From Larimichthys crocea (Eukaryota; Chordata; Actinopteri; Sciaenidae), in the NCBI RefSeq assembly GCF_000972845.2, contig NC_040017.1:20780742-20844741 (forward strand): a DNA stretch of 64,000 nt. Reading direction: 5' to 3'. Both the position numbers and the translations under genes were made by a program. Positions 27,201-42,200 of the stretch are shown here, in pieces. Under the pieces are notes generated by a model. That model did no database searches. It was not told where the DNA came from and was given only the letters and a program-made list of their open reading frames with translations. Position 1 is the first letter of the stretch; each line of letters opens with the position of its first letter.

Positions 27201-30200
27201 CATTTATTTGCTCCTGCAGAAACAACATAACATCAATTGCTTTCTGGTCTTTTTCCTCTGCATCTTTGCTTCCTCAGCAACACAAAACACTTGTTTTCAT
27301 TGTTTGTTTCATTGTTAAATCTAAAAAAAAGTTGCTACTAGTGGGCAAAGTAAAAAGACGACTTAACATCCACCCATCCTTTATCTGAAACCGTTTGTCC
27401 TCATCGGGGTCACAGTGTGGCTGGGGTCCATCTATCAGCTCATTGCAGGGCACGACTAAACAGAGACAACAAAAAATAACATTTAACAACAGCAGCAACA
27501 CAACAGCATAACCGTATAACACATTCAATGCCTTCTTGTCATTTTCTCTGCACCCTCGCCCCTAAGAATGCAACATAATTTACACAAGGAAATGGATACT
27601 AAGATCTGTGCAGCACTACGTTGATCACATAATGCAGGGAAGCCTACTGTAATACTAATTCCAGAAAGTGAAATGAAAAATATCTACAAAACTTACTGTA
27701 GATTAACAATACAATACAGCTTGATAACGTAACCGTATCAACAGTATGCACCAAATGTTACGATTTCAGGAGGAAACAGTAAAATGGAACAGCACTGTGA
27801 GGGGCTAATGGGAGGATATACAGACACCCAGGAGTAAGTAAGTCATTTTCACAGGAAACACAGACTAACAGTAAACAAAAATAACTAATTAAATTGAATT
27901 CACAAATACAACATTTAGGAGGATGTATTGGCATAAAAGCAATATAATATAATCATAATTTTGTTTTCATTGGTGTAGAATCACCTGAATGAGCTTTTTA
28001 AATGTTGATCACAGCCACTGTATTTTCTCCTACACACTTGAGCGTGAGGTGACGGTGTATTCAGTCGGTTGCAATCTACGACCTCACTTTTAGATGGCGC
28101 TATCTCCCCCACATTGTTCCTTTTTAATTAAATACAAATTTGAAATAAATAATATAAATGAAGTGCATGTTTGACTCATGTTCGACACCCAAACTTATGA
28201 TTATAAGGAGTTCCACAGGAAGCGTATTAAATTTTCTGTGCCCACTCCCACTCCCAACCTTCCTCCGTTATTACCTGCAGCTGCTTTTTAGAGTTGGAGA
28301 ATCTCTCATGCAACACTGATCCCTGCTTTGACATTAGCAGCAAGTCCGGCAGAATGTGCAGCCACTACATTCTGTAGTCATCATTTGCATGATTTTCCTT
28401 TAAAGGAATATGCATAAAGGAAAGAGCTGCACTCCACTGACTGCAGGCATGGTGCACTCCAGATGACAGGCAAACTGTGCTTCCAGGCCCTTTTTCCCCC
28501 GTTTGATTAAAAAAAAAAAACATGCTCGTTTTTTTGAAGCAGAGCTGAATCTGAAGCGAGGCACAGACCACTTAGCAAATCCTGCCCTAAACAAGTTTTC
28601 TTTTCTTTTTTTCCTATTGGTTCATCCCAATTGATGTCACACATCAGCACATCATCAGTGAGTCTCCTGTTGTCAACACGCAACACCGTAAGCATGACCA
28701 ATGCCTGTTAATTGGTTGCTTGATTTCAATTTCATAGCAGCCCCATCAGTCATATTAAGTGTTTTTTTTTTTTTGTTAGTGTTCCAGTAACAAATACAGT
28801 GAAAGTGTGACTCACAGAGCCAGTGGCAGGCACGGAGATAGACAGGAAAAAGAGAGTTTAATGGTTCTGTACAAGCCATGAGCTGTAGAGCTAGACCTGT
28901 GGTGATTGGTTTGGACTATATTTCCAACAGCCCGTCACTTGCTAAAATAAACCAACAGTACTACCATGGCAGAGGGGAAATTGCCCTGAAATGTCACTAT
29001 TTGCTGTCAGTGGAGCACTCTGAACCAGCAGCGGAGGCTATGTATAGCAATGCTGTCCAGGATTTATTAAATAACATGTTGCTGTCACTCTAACACAAGT
29101 ATGTTTGCCTTTTTTCCCCACTCACTCCAGTGGCCTTGCAGCTTCCAGAGGGCCTACAGATGTTTGCCTGTGTCATTGCTGACATCATTGAGAGGTAAGC
29201 TGGAGAAATAAAGAGTTTCTTACTGAAGTTATTCTAGTCTTTTGAGCAAGCACCAGGTGTAGAAGTCAAGCCAGCAGTGTACAAACTTTTACTGCCATGG
29301 CCACTTGGTACTCATTAGGAGAGCGAGAGCTTTATTGTAATTCCCAGCCTTTGACTCAATCAGGGATTCAGCAGAAAATGAGACACAATTACACTGTTTT
29401 ATGACAGAGCAGATATCACAGCTTCCCTTGCTCACAGTTAGAGAAGGGAAGAGATATCATTCTTGTTAATTACATCTCGTTTCAGTCTGCATATGCCCTA
29501 CTGCACACCAACACTCAAACACAAGGTTTTTTTTTCTTTTTTAATTCATCCTGTGAGAAGTGCTGCAGAATTAATGTTCTCCACATCTAATACTTTGTCT
29601 TTTACACTACACTGTGCTAAAATGTGTACTTCAGTGCTTGGTAGATAAAAAAACACAGGTACCATTCTCTGAAGACCACATCTAAAGTGCGTTATGGGGG
29701 CATTCATAGTGTATTATAATGCTTTATGACTATACTCACAATCACGCATCATGCTTTCTGCTGCACTGTATATGTAGTCATATAACATTGTTGCATTGAT
29801 GTGATTGATACTGAACAATAATCAACTGTAGTAGGGTCTTATAATCTGCTATACCAGTCCATATGGTGTCATATCATTTTATGTGTTAAGTAAAGTGAAG
29901 TACATATTGATGCATCTACAGTCCACATATAATATGCATGCTTTATCATAGCATTTCATCATTAGTTGCAAGTAAATTGTAATGTATTTTCATGCATTTT
30001 AAAGAATCTATGCTCAATCATAAAATGCAGAAAATTAAAATTTTGTCTGCTTTAGAAACGACCATGTTGTCTAAGTCTTAAAAAGACAAAATACAGCTTT
30101 ATTTTCACTATGGGTTGAAAACAATGAGTTTCATCAACTGTACTCAGCCACTGTTACACCCGTTACATCCCGCTTTAATCAAACACACAAAAGATTGATT

Positions 30201-33200
30201 TTCCATTCCCATCTAACTTTAAAACCTTGTTGCCTCATGGGTGTTGCTAATTGTTGATTTGTTGTTGGAGCATACTAGTACTAGTAGTGTGTAAGTACTT
30301 ACTAGTCTTCATGATTGAGCTGTGTGCACAGGAATATAGGTCATCATAACGTATTATAAGCCCCTACCTCTAGTTTATAACCAGTAAAGAGCATCCATTA
30401 GGCCCTTGAACCTATAGTTTATTATAAAAGACATCTATGTTTTATGACATAATGTGCATATAGTGCCCTAGAAAGAATTATGCATGTTTATGAGTCTAGT
30501 CATGAAGCATTATGAATGCTCCCATAACACACCGCAGATGTGGTTTTCATAGAAAATGTTATCGAAACCATTCTGGGAAAAAAAGCCCTCTTATGTTAGG
30601 CCCACTACGAGACGAGACTGACGAGATGAACAACAAACAGCTTTCTTGTTTTTCCATTCTTCTCTGTTGTTGTTGTCTCTGTCGTCTCATTTCACCTTCA
30701 GTTGGCCTCTGTTTCTCAGAACACTGCCTGCCAAGTGTTTTCTCAAAAGAAAATGTCTGCTATCATTAAACACCCAGAGTGGGTTCTTTTCAAAGGTGTT
30801 TCGTCAATACTAACCTGATAGCGAGATGGACGCGATGAAGAATAGAGTGGCTGCAGTTACCATAAGCTTTTCAAGCTGGGTGGATATTTTATTTCACACA
30901 GGAAACTTTATCACATCAGTTTGACTGTATTATTGTGCTTTTAACATGCCAAGACACATCTCTTTCCCATTAAAAAAAAAAAAAAAAAAAAACATATAAA
31001 TGATAAAAGTTTGACTCCAATATTTTGCTCATCTTTTCTCCAGCTGTATCAGACCTCTATCACTTTATCTTTCTATCACTCTCTTTACAGGTATTTCTAC
31101 CTTTTTATCACAAGAGAGATGATAGAGTGACGTTTTGATGATATGGTCTGGTCTTATCAGTCCTGCTGCTATCAGACTGAGAGCTGCCAGCGTTTGCTAC
31201 ATGGCTTTTAAACCACACACCCATGCAGTCCACATTTATATGTTTGAATTGTCACTGTCCATCATGGAGTCTGCTAAATCTGCCCCATCTCTTCTAATGA
31301 GCGCAATTAGCGGACACTAATTGCTTTCGCTCACTGTCTTCATACATCGTCCTCTGTCGCTCTTCTCTCTGTATTTTTCACTCTGTTCAACATCCACAGA
31401 ATATCTTCCCCAGTCTGCGGCAGAGAGGATGGTTCTCACGGTTTCCCTTCATTAGCTCCTGCTATATAGTTTCCCTGAAGCTGTTTTACCACTGCCTGTG
31501 CTGTCTTACTATGTAAGAACTTTCTTTGCAGTTCAAGTCTTTCCAGATTTAACAGATGGGTTCTTTGAATCCTGGATGAACATCAGAGCCTCTGAGAAGT
31601 ACTGAATATCTTCTATCCTGTACACAGACAGGTTGGGTATATAATGTGAATGATATCAGCTACGTTTTTAGACTCTATGAAGTAACACATTTCTTGACAA
31701 ACTCAGTGATGGACAAATATCTTGGTCATCCAGAATTATATAACATAAAAGACTTTTTTTTTTCTTTTTTTTTGGGTCTTGTTTTTTTTTAATAGTTTTG
31801 GCCTTTCCTATTGGTTATGATAACATTTAGCGAATGTTACATAAGGCAAGAAATGAGTGGTCAGGTGATCAAATAGATTTGTACAATAAAGGAATATTTG
31901 GATTTTAATCTGATTTCTTTTAGCCAATAATGATCCATTAAAATATGCCTTGGTTCAACCTGATAGGATGGTTAGAATTGTACTAATTTAACTAATTATG
32001 ATGGGAATGTGTAATTTATGGTAAAGCCCACCAAAGACAACATTTGCCTTCGACTTAATAGATATTGTGACCTGTCTGATTGAGAATCATGCTTTGCTTA
32101 TGTGATGGCCACAAGAATGGCAGTTTAAAGTCGACAGCTACATCACATGTGAGGGCTTACTGGAACAAATAGTGGATCTAAGGTCAGCACCACCTGGTGA
32201 CCCCTCACCAGTTGATCTGGGATCCTGATGTGTGGATGAGATTGCAGCCTTTGTAAAGAGGAACTAAAGAAACTTGAGTCTTTGTCGAAGTCTGTTGCTG
32301 CTTCATACTGTAACTGGATAGATAGTGCCATAGAAGTCGCAGTGGTCTTGATAAACATCTCTACGCAAGAGCTCAGAATTTGGCTGATCCCTTCAAAGGC
32401 TTAACCTGAAGGTGAAAGCTGCCTGTTTCTGGATGTTTAATCCCCCGCAGATGAAACTGCTTGTTCGGGAGAAACCAGGATGTTCTGCTGAGAAGCCTCT
32501 CAACACTTCTATCAACTGGAACATGAAATAACTCCAGTATCTCGTGTATAACTTAATTTAATGATCACTGAGATGAATATGTAAATCAGACTTTGCAGAA
32601 GCTGCCATTTCAGTGCACTTTATTGTGGCAATAACCTAGCCCGCCGTTGCATTGATAAAAATGTGGCAAAAGGGCATATCCATCCCAAGATGGATATAAG
32701 CATAGGATTAGAGGTTGATTTGTGGAGAGAGTGAATGACAGTAACCTTTGGATGACAGCACAGCAGGCTGCTGACCTTGTGTCATACGCTTATGTTGAGG
32801 GTTACTAGAGGTCCCAGGAGTTGGGTGGCTGTGCCATCACCATCACTACCACAGTCCCTCATACTCGGGAGACAGGGCTGAGGTCCATATCAAAATGGGG
32901 ATGAAAGGGCTAAGCTGGCTTCAGAGTAAGGAGCTTCAGTGGGAGGGACTGCTAAGTCTTAATGAGGACAAGCTGCTCTGAATTATGGCCATGCTGCAGT
33001 ACACACACCCTTTACATATACAGTTACAGTGTGCCATGCTTAATATGATAGGCTCAACATTTCTCAGAAACATGATCTCTCTCTGTTTGCCGAACGAACA
33101 ACCAGGGGAAAAGACATGTACGTAGACTCGTATTTAACAGTACCACAAAATACAAAATCACAAAAACACACCTGACTTCAGAGTGCTTTAAAAAGGAAAT

Positions 33201-36200
33201 GGCATCTAGTGGTGAAGTTGCATATTGCATATAACTGAATACCACTCGCCTCACCCTTCCAAGTGTGTAGTGTAAAATACAGTGGCCGGAAATCCTGCAA
33301 AAAAACCCAAAAGACCTGAGAACCAGTGTTAGTTTTGTCCATTCTGGCCCATCATTCTGTAGATATAAAGGAGGTAAAGATATGTTCAGGTGTTTTATAC
33401 AATAATATGATAATACATTCCATTTCTGACATATTTTCCCAGATAGATAAATAATAGATAACAGTAGAAAATGTATAAATCAGAGTCAGTAACAAAGTGA
33501 ATAAATTAAAAACGAAATAAGTTAAAGTAATATTTACTGACTGAAGCTTACAGCAGGGACATGATGATTCATCTGGCTTTTAGCCTTGACCTGGGAACTA
33601 TTAACAAAGACCCAAAGAATCGTAGACTACACTCAGGTTTTTATGGAGTTACCAGGGAGAGCATGGGGGAATGTTAATGTTAGGAATAGTAGTTATTATT
33701 TATCAGGTCTATATTAAGGAAAATATAGGCAATCATAGGATTACTGCACTTACTGCATGTGTTTTTCTTGTATGTTACCATCATTATGGGAAGCACAGAA
33801 GCCAATATTATGATGATTTGTTCACAAGATGGTATAAATGTATAAAAATGCATGAAATACCAACCCCCTTGTCCCCTGTAGTAGGACGTTATCGTTAAAA
33901 TAGGTTGGTGTCCATAACCATGTCGCGTATGTAAAGCAGGAGTCCATTATTACAGTGCCATTCTCCTTTATCTGATTCACTCTGTGACATTTAATTCCTC
34001 TCTTTACTCCCCAAGTGTTGACATTGTCACATGACTTCAAAAACTTATGAACTCTGCTTTCACAAGTAAACAAAGAAGAATAAAAGAAGGGATTGGTAAC
34101 TTGTGCAGGCAGGCAATGATGCATGTGCTGTCACTGTACCATATGTTTTATTGCTTTTGATGCTACACCAGCTGTCTCGTTCTCGCTTTGAAAGATACTT
34201 TTATGAACTTACTTCAGTATTTACTGCTGCTGTTTTTGTGACATTGGAGGAATATAAAGAGAGTAGCAAAAAGGGCTGTGTCCTAATCCCGAGGACAGCA
34301 CTAGCATTTAATGTCCTGTCTCTGTTCTTGTGGCATGAAATACCAGGGGCCTCTTCATCGAGATGTTGGCCTGTAACGTAATCCGAGGTCTTGTACTCTG
34401 ATGTTTGGTGGTTGAATGACAAATTTGCTGAGCACACAAGGCCAAAGGGCTCCTGTTTTTGTTTTTTTTTCTGAGGCAGAAAAACAATAGTGAAAAATGA
34501 AACAGTTCTTTCTCTGACTGAGAAAGAGTCCCCTGACTATGATTCATAGATCGTAACAAGACAATACACACATAGTTAGTTGTGCTATTGTTTTATTGTT
34601 TGTTTCTTTTACATGCACCCTGTAAAGCAATGTATATACTGAGTGAAATAACATTTATAACATAGATTTTTTATTATGGAGTACAGACAAACTTTACACA
34701 ACACATTACATCAACACCTTTTACTAATTAGGTTATTGGTTATTCAATTTCTAGGTTCAGAGACGTCCTACAAAACATTACAACACACAGATTATATATT
34801 TTCAATACTATATTATATATATATATAATTTAATCATATAGATATATATTACTGATAACAGTTACATTGAGTTACTACATTGACTCTTTTCACTGTTTCT
34901 GATTGAGCAAGGAAGCTGCTCACAAGGAAATCTTGCTTTGCATATTTGAACTGCTGTTAGATTGATGGACTGCTGTGGCCACATGTCAATGCAAAGGTCA
35001 TTGTATTTCTTTGGGTCGGAGTTTGTTCACACAATCAACTGTTGAACAGGCAGTTTGAAACCGCATGATGTCACCTACCCTTTTAGTCTTTAACTAATGA
35101 TGGCGAGTGATTTATGGTTGCCTGGTTGGTTATTCCATATTAAAAAAGGCTCAAGTGTTGCATGCTCACAAACGATTGGGTGAGACTTCTGACCATTCTG
35201 ATCTTAGGTATATATTTTCTTTAACTGAAATTCTCACAATATATTAATCTAGATATGTGATATGTATATGAAAACACCTTAAAAAGTCAGAGGTAAAACT
35301 ACAGTGAATAAAGTAAAATCTATTTCAAAATAATGAGCAGAAAAAAAGAAGAGGGGAGAGGTAGGGAATGGTTAATTCAAATTCAAATGTATGAGTAATA
35401 TACTGGAAGCATTAACAGTCACCCGAATATTAATTTCCCCTAGATCTGGCAGTTGCCTTAAACCCATGCATGAGTTACCGATTCCTTTTAGTTTCAAGCT
35501 TTTCTGCTGAATAACAATCAGCAAAAAATATCCCAGGTCTTCAGATTACCGTATAATGAGGCCCACATTTCTGATTAATATAGAAACAAGAGTAGGAAGG
35601 AAGCTTTCCCAAAAATGGTCTTATAAATAAAGATAGACGAGTGACTAAACCTACGCATTGCCAGAGATGGCCAACCGGGACCAGCCATCTCGATGATGAG
35701 TCAGGGGATTTGCAATTTGTATCAAGTGCTCGAAGCACCATCATAAATGGTTTCTGAACATCCAGAGACACTGAGCTGATGGCGTCACAACAAATCACCA
35801 TAATCATATGAAAATGAGTGGGGGAAAAAAACAACTTACAGTCATTTTAGCTGCACTAGGGGAGTGGCTGGAGAGACAGTAATATCATCTTGTCAGTCAG
35901 TCCACCACTTTGGTGAAGATTGAATGGAAGAAAGAACTATTAGATGGATTGCTAAGAATTGTATTGTAGACATTAATAGTCCTAAGAGGATGAATCCTAC
36001 CTCTTTGTTCCTCTGACCTCACTTCAAATGCTACCGACAGGTTCACATTTTTGGCTTTTTTTTAGTGAAATGTGTTGACAACTGTTGAATGTATTTCTAT
36101 ACAATCTGATACAGGCATTAATGGTGCCAGAGAATGAATCCTAATGACTTTGGTCATGCCCTGACTTATCATATAGCACCACAAGGAGGCCAAGGTTTTG

Positions 36201-39200
36201 ACTTGCCCCAAGAAATATTTCAACTTCTATTCCATGGACTGACACAAAACCTACAGATACAGTACAGATATTCACAGAAGAAGAATCCTAATGATTTTGG
36301 AGATCCTCTGACTTTTCCTGTAGCATCACCATGAGTGTTTTTTAACAAGCTGTATTAAAGTTCTTGTAGGATATCGTGACTAGGAGACTGTGATGCAGGT
36401 TTTGACCTCTCTCTAGAGCTCTGAAATAGTAAAATCACGTTAAGACAAATGTCTAAAAAAATATGTGACCAGCAGTAACATGACTGCCAGAGCATGAGCA
36501 GGATTCAGTCAGATCTGTTCAGTAGAGAAAGCTTGTGTGGAGGCAGTTGGTTTTTCAAAATGTTCATTGTTGAGTGTTCTGGAGGAGTTGTGTCCTTGCA
36601 TGTATGATTCAGCAAAACATGTGATGGAAGACACTCACTCGGTCATCCCACTGACATACTGTGCCTGTTTTCTGTCTCTTTCCATCATGTACTATTCAAG
36701 AAAACTGTCAACATAACCCTTAGATGGCTCAAGTTGCAGTCATGTCAGATTCGGTGTGTTGGTAAATTACAGTACAGTATACACACACAGCTCCCAGACA
36801 TCTCCAGGTCCTTCACCATAGCCCTTCTCATCCATCAGAATAGAGTCCTCTATATGCTGCATGGCAGCTTGAATCATTTCTGTGGGAGCAGCAGCCACAG
36901 CCCACAGCCTCCTAGGGTAAATGTCAACTGTACCATTAGGAAAGAGCTTGGTGGGAGCCTCCAACGCCTCCTTGCCCTCACATCGTCACAGTCTTCACAG
37001 CACCCACAGCCCAGCTGAGCTGTAGCAACAGATCTTGGCACATGTGAGTGATTGAATGTGTCCGTGTGTCAGCCTATATGTGCCGTGTGTTTTTGTGCAT
37101 ATGTGCCCCACGCTCTACTTCTGTCTGCTTTCTGGTTATATGACATCCTCATACACAAGGTATTCATATATGGGCTTCCAGCTCACCCATAGAGCAGTGT
37201 GCTGTCTAATTAGCTCTCCTGCCAGGCACACCCTTAGCACCCACCTGAAGCTTACGTTGATCTGCACCAATATCTCATCATCAGCGACCACCTGCAAACC
37301 CCGTGGAAACCTGTCAGTATCGGTCACGTTTTTTTTTCTTCATCTACGGTCTACCCAGATGGAAAGACTCAGTGAGAGAGGAGAAAGATTCAACTTCCTG
37401 CTCAGCACCCTTTTGCCAAATTTGTATTTGGACCATTTCTCTGTATATATATATATTTTTGTTATATTTGTGCAAACCAAGCTTATAGGTATTGGATTTG
37501 CTTACAGGGCAAACCTAGCAGCAAACAGCTTATCTGTCTTTCACACTTAATCTTCCCCGTGTCATCCTTATCTTTTATAGATGATTCATACACCAGAGTT
37601 GAGAGCTAGAATAAAGAAGGCAAACTCAACAAGACTGTCCTTACTCACTGCACAGTGCAGTTTTGTCAGAGTGAGTATTGGTCACCTCCTGGCGACGACT
37701 TGACACTGACGCTTTCTCGGGTGAATTTGATTGTAGTATCAGGTAGTGCTACAGGAGGATGTAAAGTGAATCAGCCACACCTATGTCCCTGTGCACCTCA
37801 CAGACAAAGGCCTGGAGGACCACAGTGATGCCTGCTGGTTCTATCTTTGATAATCACATCTCTTCAAGGGGGACATCATGTCCAGACAGACTGGAAATCC
37901 TGATAGGTGCTGACACTGTGTAATACGATATCCTGCCAGATAGCACCTTGGAAATTGCCTGAGCTGTCATAAAAATACAATTGATTCCCTCTAGACATAC
38001 AGTAAGAATAAAAAAAGGTCACTTTGGCTGTGACTTGGGCAAGACTGGGCCAGATGGAGGTTGTGAGTGTGTTTTCTTAATGCTTGGCCTTTTGACTTCC
38101 AAATGAAATGTGAAGATGTTAATGAGATCACTTTGGGGGAATGCAGTAGATGCTGATTCCACTGGTGTAGACTGAATACTTTTAATTTATCAAGTAACAA
38201 TATAAGCACATTTTTCCCTCTTCTCAGCAGTGTGTGGAGGAGATAAGAAATGCTTAGTGCTGAAGGTTACAGTCCCTGTTTTCCCCTCTGTTCTGCCTCC
38301 AACACAACCACTCAGACTGGCCATAATCGCTCTCATTCTGGATGGCACAGTCCCAGGCACATGTCCATGTAATTGCACTCACAGAGAGTCGTGTAATATT
38401 ATGCACAGCCTGGAAAAATGTGTTGGAAGAATATTACATGTGCTTTTAAAATGTCCTTTCACAGTAACGCCACTGACATTGCACTGGCAGTTGAAGGACA
38501 CAAATTGGGGTTGCACAGTGTACAAATTGGAAAGAATAAAAAGAAAACATAAAAATGTATGAAAGCATAATGAGGTTCTGCTTTATATGAACACTGAGAA
38601 CAGCAATTTAGTTATTTCACACTCTTTTATGAGACATCATTGAGTGTTGTGAGCCCAGAGCAATGTATGGTAAAAATACGTTGTTAACTAATCAAAACTG
38701 AAACGACTACTGTTCTCTTATAAAACCATGGGCATATCTTTTGTTTCATACTTTGCCCTTTTTCTTTTCAGAAGGATTATTGAGGATTATTGTTAACTAA
38801 CACTTCTTGTTAAGGAGAAGGGGAGAGAGATCAGCAGCTGGTTTAAGGATGTCCTTTTACATCAGAGGATATATGAAGGACAGCTTAGTCACTGGGACCT
38901 GCCTCAATTCATAGAGCATTGTGAAAATTCGTAATGAGTAGGTGTTCCCAAAAATGAAATGAGGTATGTAATGACAGACAGCAGCTCAGAGAAATTGTGA
39001 CACGGAGCATAAGAAGAGAGGAAGCAGTGAAAAAGCTTGAGAGAATAAAAGAGTGCGGAGAGACACTGTGAAATGACTTGAGGGAGCCGTGTGACAGACG
39101 ATGGAGGGAAGCCTTAGGGATGAATGAAAGAGGAATTAGATGGATGTGACCCCATCAATCAATACAAGAAAGGGTTTTTTTTTTTAATAATTGTTATTTT

Positions 39201-42200
39201 TTAGAGCAGACTTTTATGTCATGAGGATTGGGGCTAAAGAAACGGTGATATACTGCGTCGGATAAAAAAAAAATTTCTGGTTGCATTGTTCATTTTTTTT
39301 TTGGATTTCATCCTGGAAGTACATTTCTTTTTAAATTTATACTTGATGCATTTTAAAGGCCTTTAAAACATGTTTTATTTGTCAGCTTGATACTTTGAGC
39401 ATACATAAACATAAACATACAGTTTCTGTGCAAAAGTTAGAACAGTTTTGTCAGTTTTGTTTCGCTGGTTTGAACTGAGAAACGCTGAGTTTGGAAAGAG
39501 ACGACGTCTCGTACTTCTTTGCACCAGCATTTAGCAAGATTGGAATCAACGTGTGGTGACAGATGTTGGGTTGTTAGTTTTATCAGCGGTGTGACTCAGG
39601 CTGATCTAACCACACACATGCTGTGCTGATGAAGCAGATTAGCTGAGTATTAAACCCTTGAACCTACAATAACAGATTTTTTAAAGGACAGTTGTGGACA
39701 GGGAATACATGCTGTAAACACAACATGTTAATACTGCAAACTAAAAGCCGGTCGGAAATGTACTCATCTTGCAGCACTCTGTCACTTCTATTTCACCAGA
39801 GGCTGCTAAGACCGGTTACATTGCCCAGTTGCCCGGCTCTGGTTCTGGCACAACACCAGCTCCCCTCCCTGTCAGCATTCCCCTGCGCCCTGAAAACCTC
39901 CTCCTCACACGCCAGGCAGTAGCTCAGCAGTTATCTTACATTAGAAACAATTAAAGCTTTCCATCTTTTAAGAAACTTTGTAGATCACTGAGAGTTGAGG
40001 CAGAGCAGCTGGAGGACACCATAGGGAAAACCAGAAAACATTTCCCTTATAAAATATGATCCACTTTCACCAAAGTCAGTCAGTTAAATAGTTGTACGTC
40101 GTGTCCATAAAGCATTACGCACTTCTCTCATCCCGGGGAGAAGTTGGTCACGGAGCAAGAATGATAGAAGCACCATTCACCCTATTTCAAGTCAATGTAG
40201 CATCAAAATTTAAAATCTCCTATTTTATGGTCAAAAAGTTACACAATGTTGCTGAGACATATAGTTAATATTTAAAAAACCAAGTTTTCAGGAGCTTCAA
40301 AGTGGTCCCTAAAAACAGTATACGTATGTGGCCTTCCCACGACCCCTTATGGTTTGCAATTTACCTACACGAGAGGCGAATACATTATTTCAGCCAGCAA
40401 CGCAGTTTCAAGGAAGCTTTAGTATTCTGTTCTTCTAGAGGCACAATAGCACTTAATGCCTCCATTATGTGCTCTCTCTGGTCCCTCATCCAGATTCTTG
40501 TCTCTCACAGAGATATGATAACAACTGTGTCAAACTAGATTTAGTTTTCTGTATTATTATGTTTTTTTTTTAGAGATCCTTAAAGATTAGATCTGTTCCT
40601 AGTTTATAGGCCTAAGCCTGAGTTTTCACCTCTTGGAGCAATATCAGCCCAACTGCAGTCTCTTGTAATAACTGTTGCCATATCATCATTTTGTTTTGTT
40701 TAGCAAATTGGATTGCAGCTCTTTTAAGCATGCCCCGCTATGCTGTGTAGTTTGGGGCTCTATCTTGATGAAGCTGTAGGCTTTTCTATAATGACCCCAT
40801 GGCTCAGGCATTTTGAATAAATGCCATGACAAATAGATGAGATACACTCACAGAAATAGCAGTAATGATCTTGTTTTTCAGGGAGTTAAAGGATTATCTA
40901 ATGGCATTACTGAAAACATCTGTTTAAGCATCAACCCGTACTCGCTGCCTCGCGTCTCTCTGTTTACTCATTTCTGGCAGATGTTCAATGACTGCCGTTG
41001 TCATATTTTACAGGGGGGGTTTTGTCTCCAGATTTTCCTTCTGGAAGACAGACAGCCCTGGATTCCTGTGTCAATATGACAATGAAATATAGTGAAATAG
41101 GCAGGGAGAGACGTCAAGCGGAAGATGTACGCAAGAAGAGAAGGAGTGGAGATCATTTAATCCTCCTGCCCAGTGCCCCTTGCCAAATTTTCCTCTTTTT
41201 TTTTGGAGGGGAGCACTTTGTCAGGATATTTTCTGCGTTACATTTGCAGAAAGCAGATTATAGATATCAGATTTGACAATATTACGAACCTGGCAGCAAA
41301 TGGCTCATCTGTCTTACGTAGTCTGTCCTCTCCTTGTTGTTGTCGTCACCCCTCTCCCCTCTCTCGATCTTCCGATCTTCTTCCATTCTTCTCTCTTGGT
41401 CCTATGTAGGAAACACTTCTCATTCTGTTTTTAACTCACGTGTCCTCTTGTTTTCCCTCTGTACCATCTCCCACTCAATATTATCTCTTTCTCTAGATGT
41501 TCATTTTACTCATTCCTGTCTTTCCTCCTCATTTACCTAAACTGAACTCATTTAAGGAGGAAATAATGACTGTTCATCTCTGCTGCCACTTCTGGGAGAA
41601 CCCATTTTTTCCATGCCAAAGCCCACTCACAAACACACAATGGGCTGATGGAGGCTGAAATGTAATGTTGTTAAATATGAGCTATTGCCAGATGTGAGAA
41701 ATAATTCATGTGTTTGTGTACAGGGAAAGGTGAGCTCTGTGAGTGTGTGAGCATGTGTGTGTGTGTGTCTCTGTGTGTGTGTGTATCACTTGACTTAGTA
41801 TGCAAACAAACCACATATGCTCATTTGAGCTGTCTGCCCACAGTGTATCAGTGGCAACTGTGCAAGAGCAGTGCTGCTGCACCTGTACCCACCTCACTGA
41901 CCTGCTTGTCACTTTGTTTCCTGTGAGACCGGTCTGCTACCTCTGCTATTATTAGACTTCAGATGGAAAAATCTCACTGGCAGCACAGTCATATGGACAG
42001 AACCTACTGTAGAGTGTACTGCAACCTTCCTCTTGAGAGACAGTAACAATACAGACTGTCCTTTTTGGAATAAGAATAGTGCCTCTGGTCCAGTCTAATC
42101 ACTTCTTGTCCACTAGGGTCAGTCGAGGTACAGTATATCACACTAGACAATATTCATTTGAAACATTCATTTCAAATGCACAGTGGTTGATTCTTAAGAA

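Larger units (their letters stand above)
18389..29130 (+). other. DPH1 intron 2 (10.7 kb)
   Basis: GT-AG intron of 10742 bases, phase 1. It contains the assembly gap with flanking duplicates (21041-21997), two oppositely oriented SINEs, a LINE tail, a (CA)n at 20653-20680, a short (TA)n at 19469-19488 and poly-A/T runs. No nested gene is recognised; reading frames of 60-90 codons appear random. Confidence 0.8.

Noticed and set aside
32000..33000. Intron 3 stretch with coding-like composition ([21 protein letters not shown] on the + strand)
   Set aside because: A short readable phrase is soon broken by stops, and I could not tie it to a retroelement or gene family; it may be a decayed repeat but is left unannotated.
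37056..37550. 164-codon + strand frame, Cys-rich at the start
   Set aside because: No recognisable domain or splice context. It lies in intron 3 and overlaps a segment that has a non-coding relative at 41125-41325.
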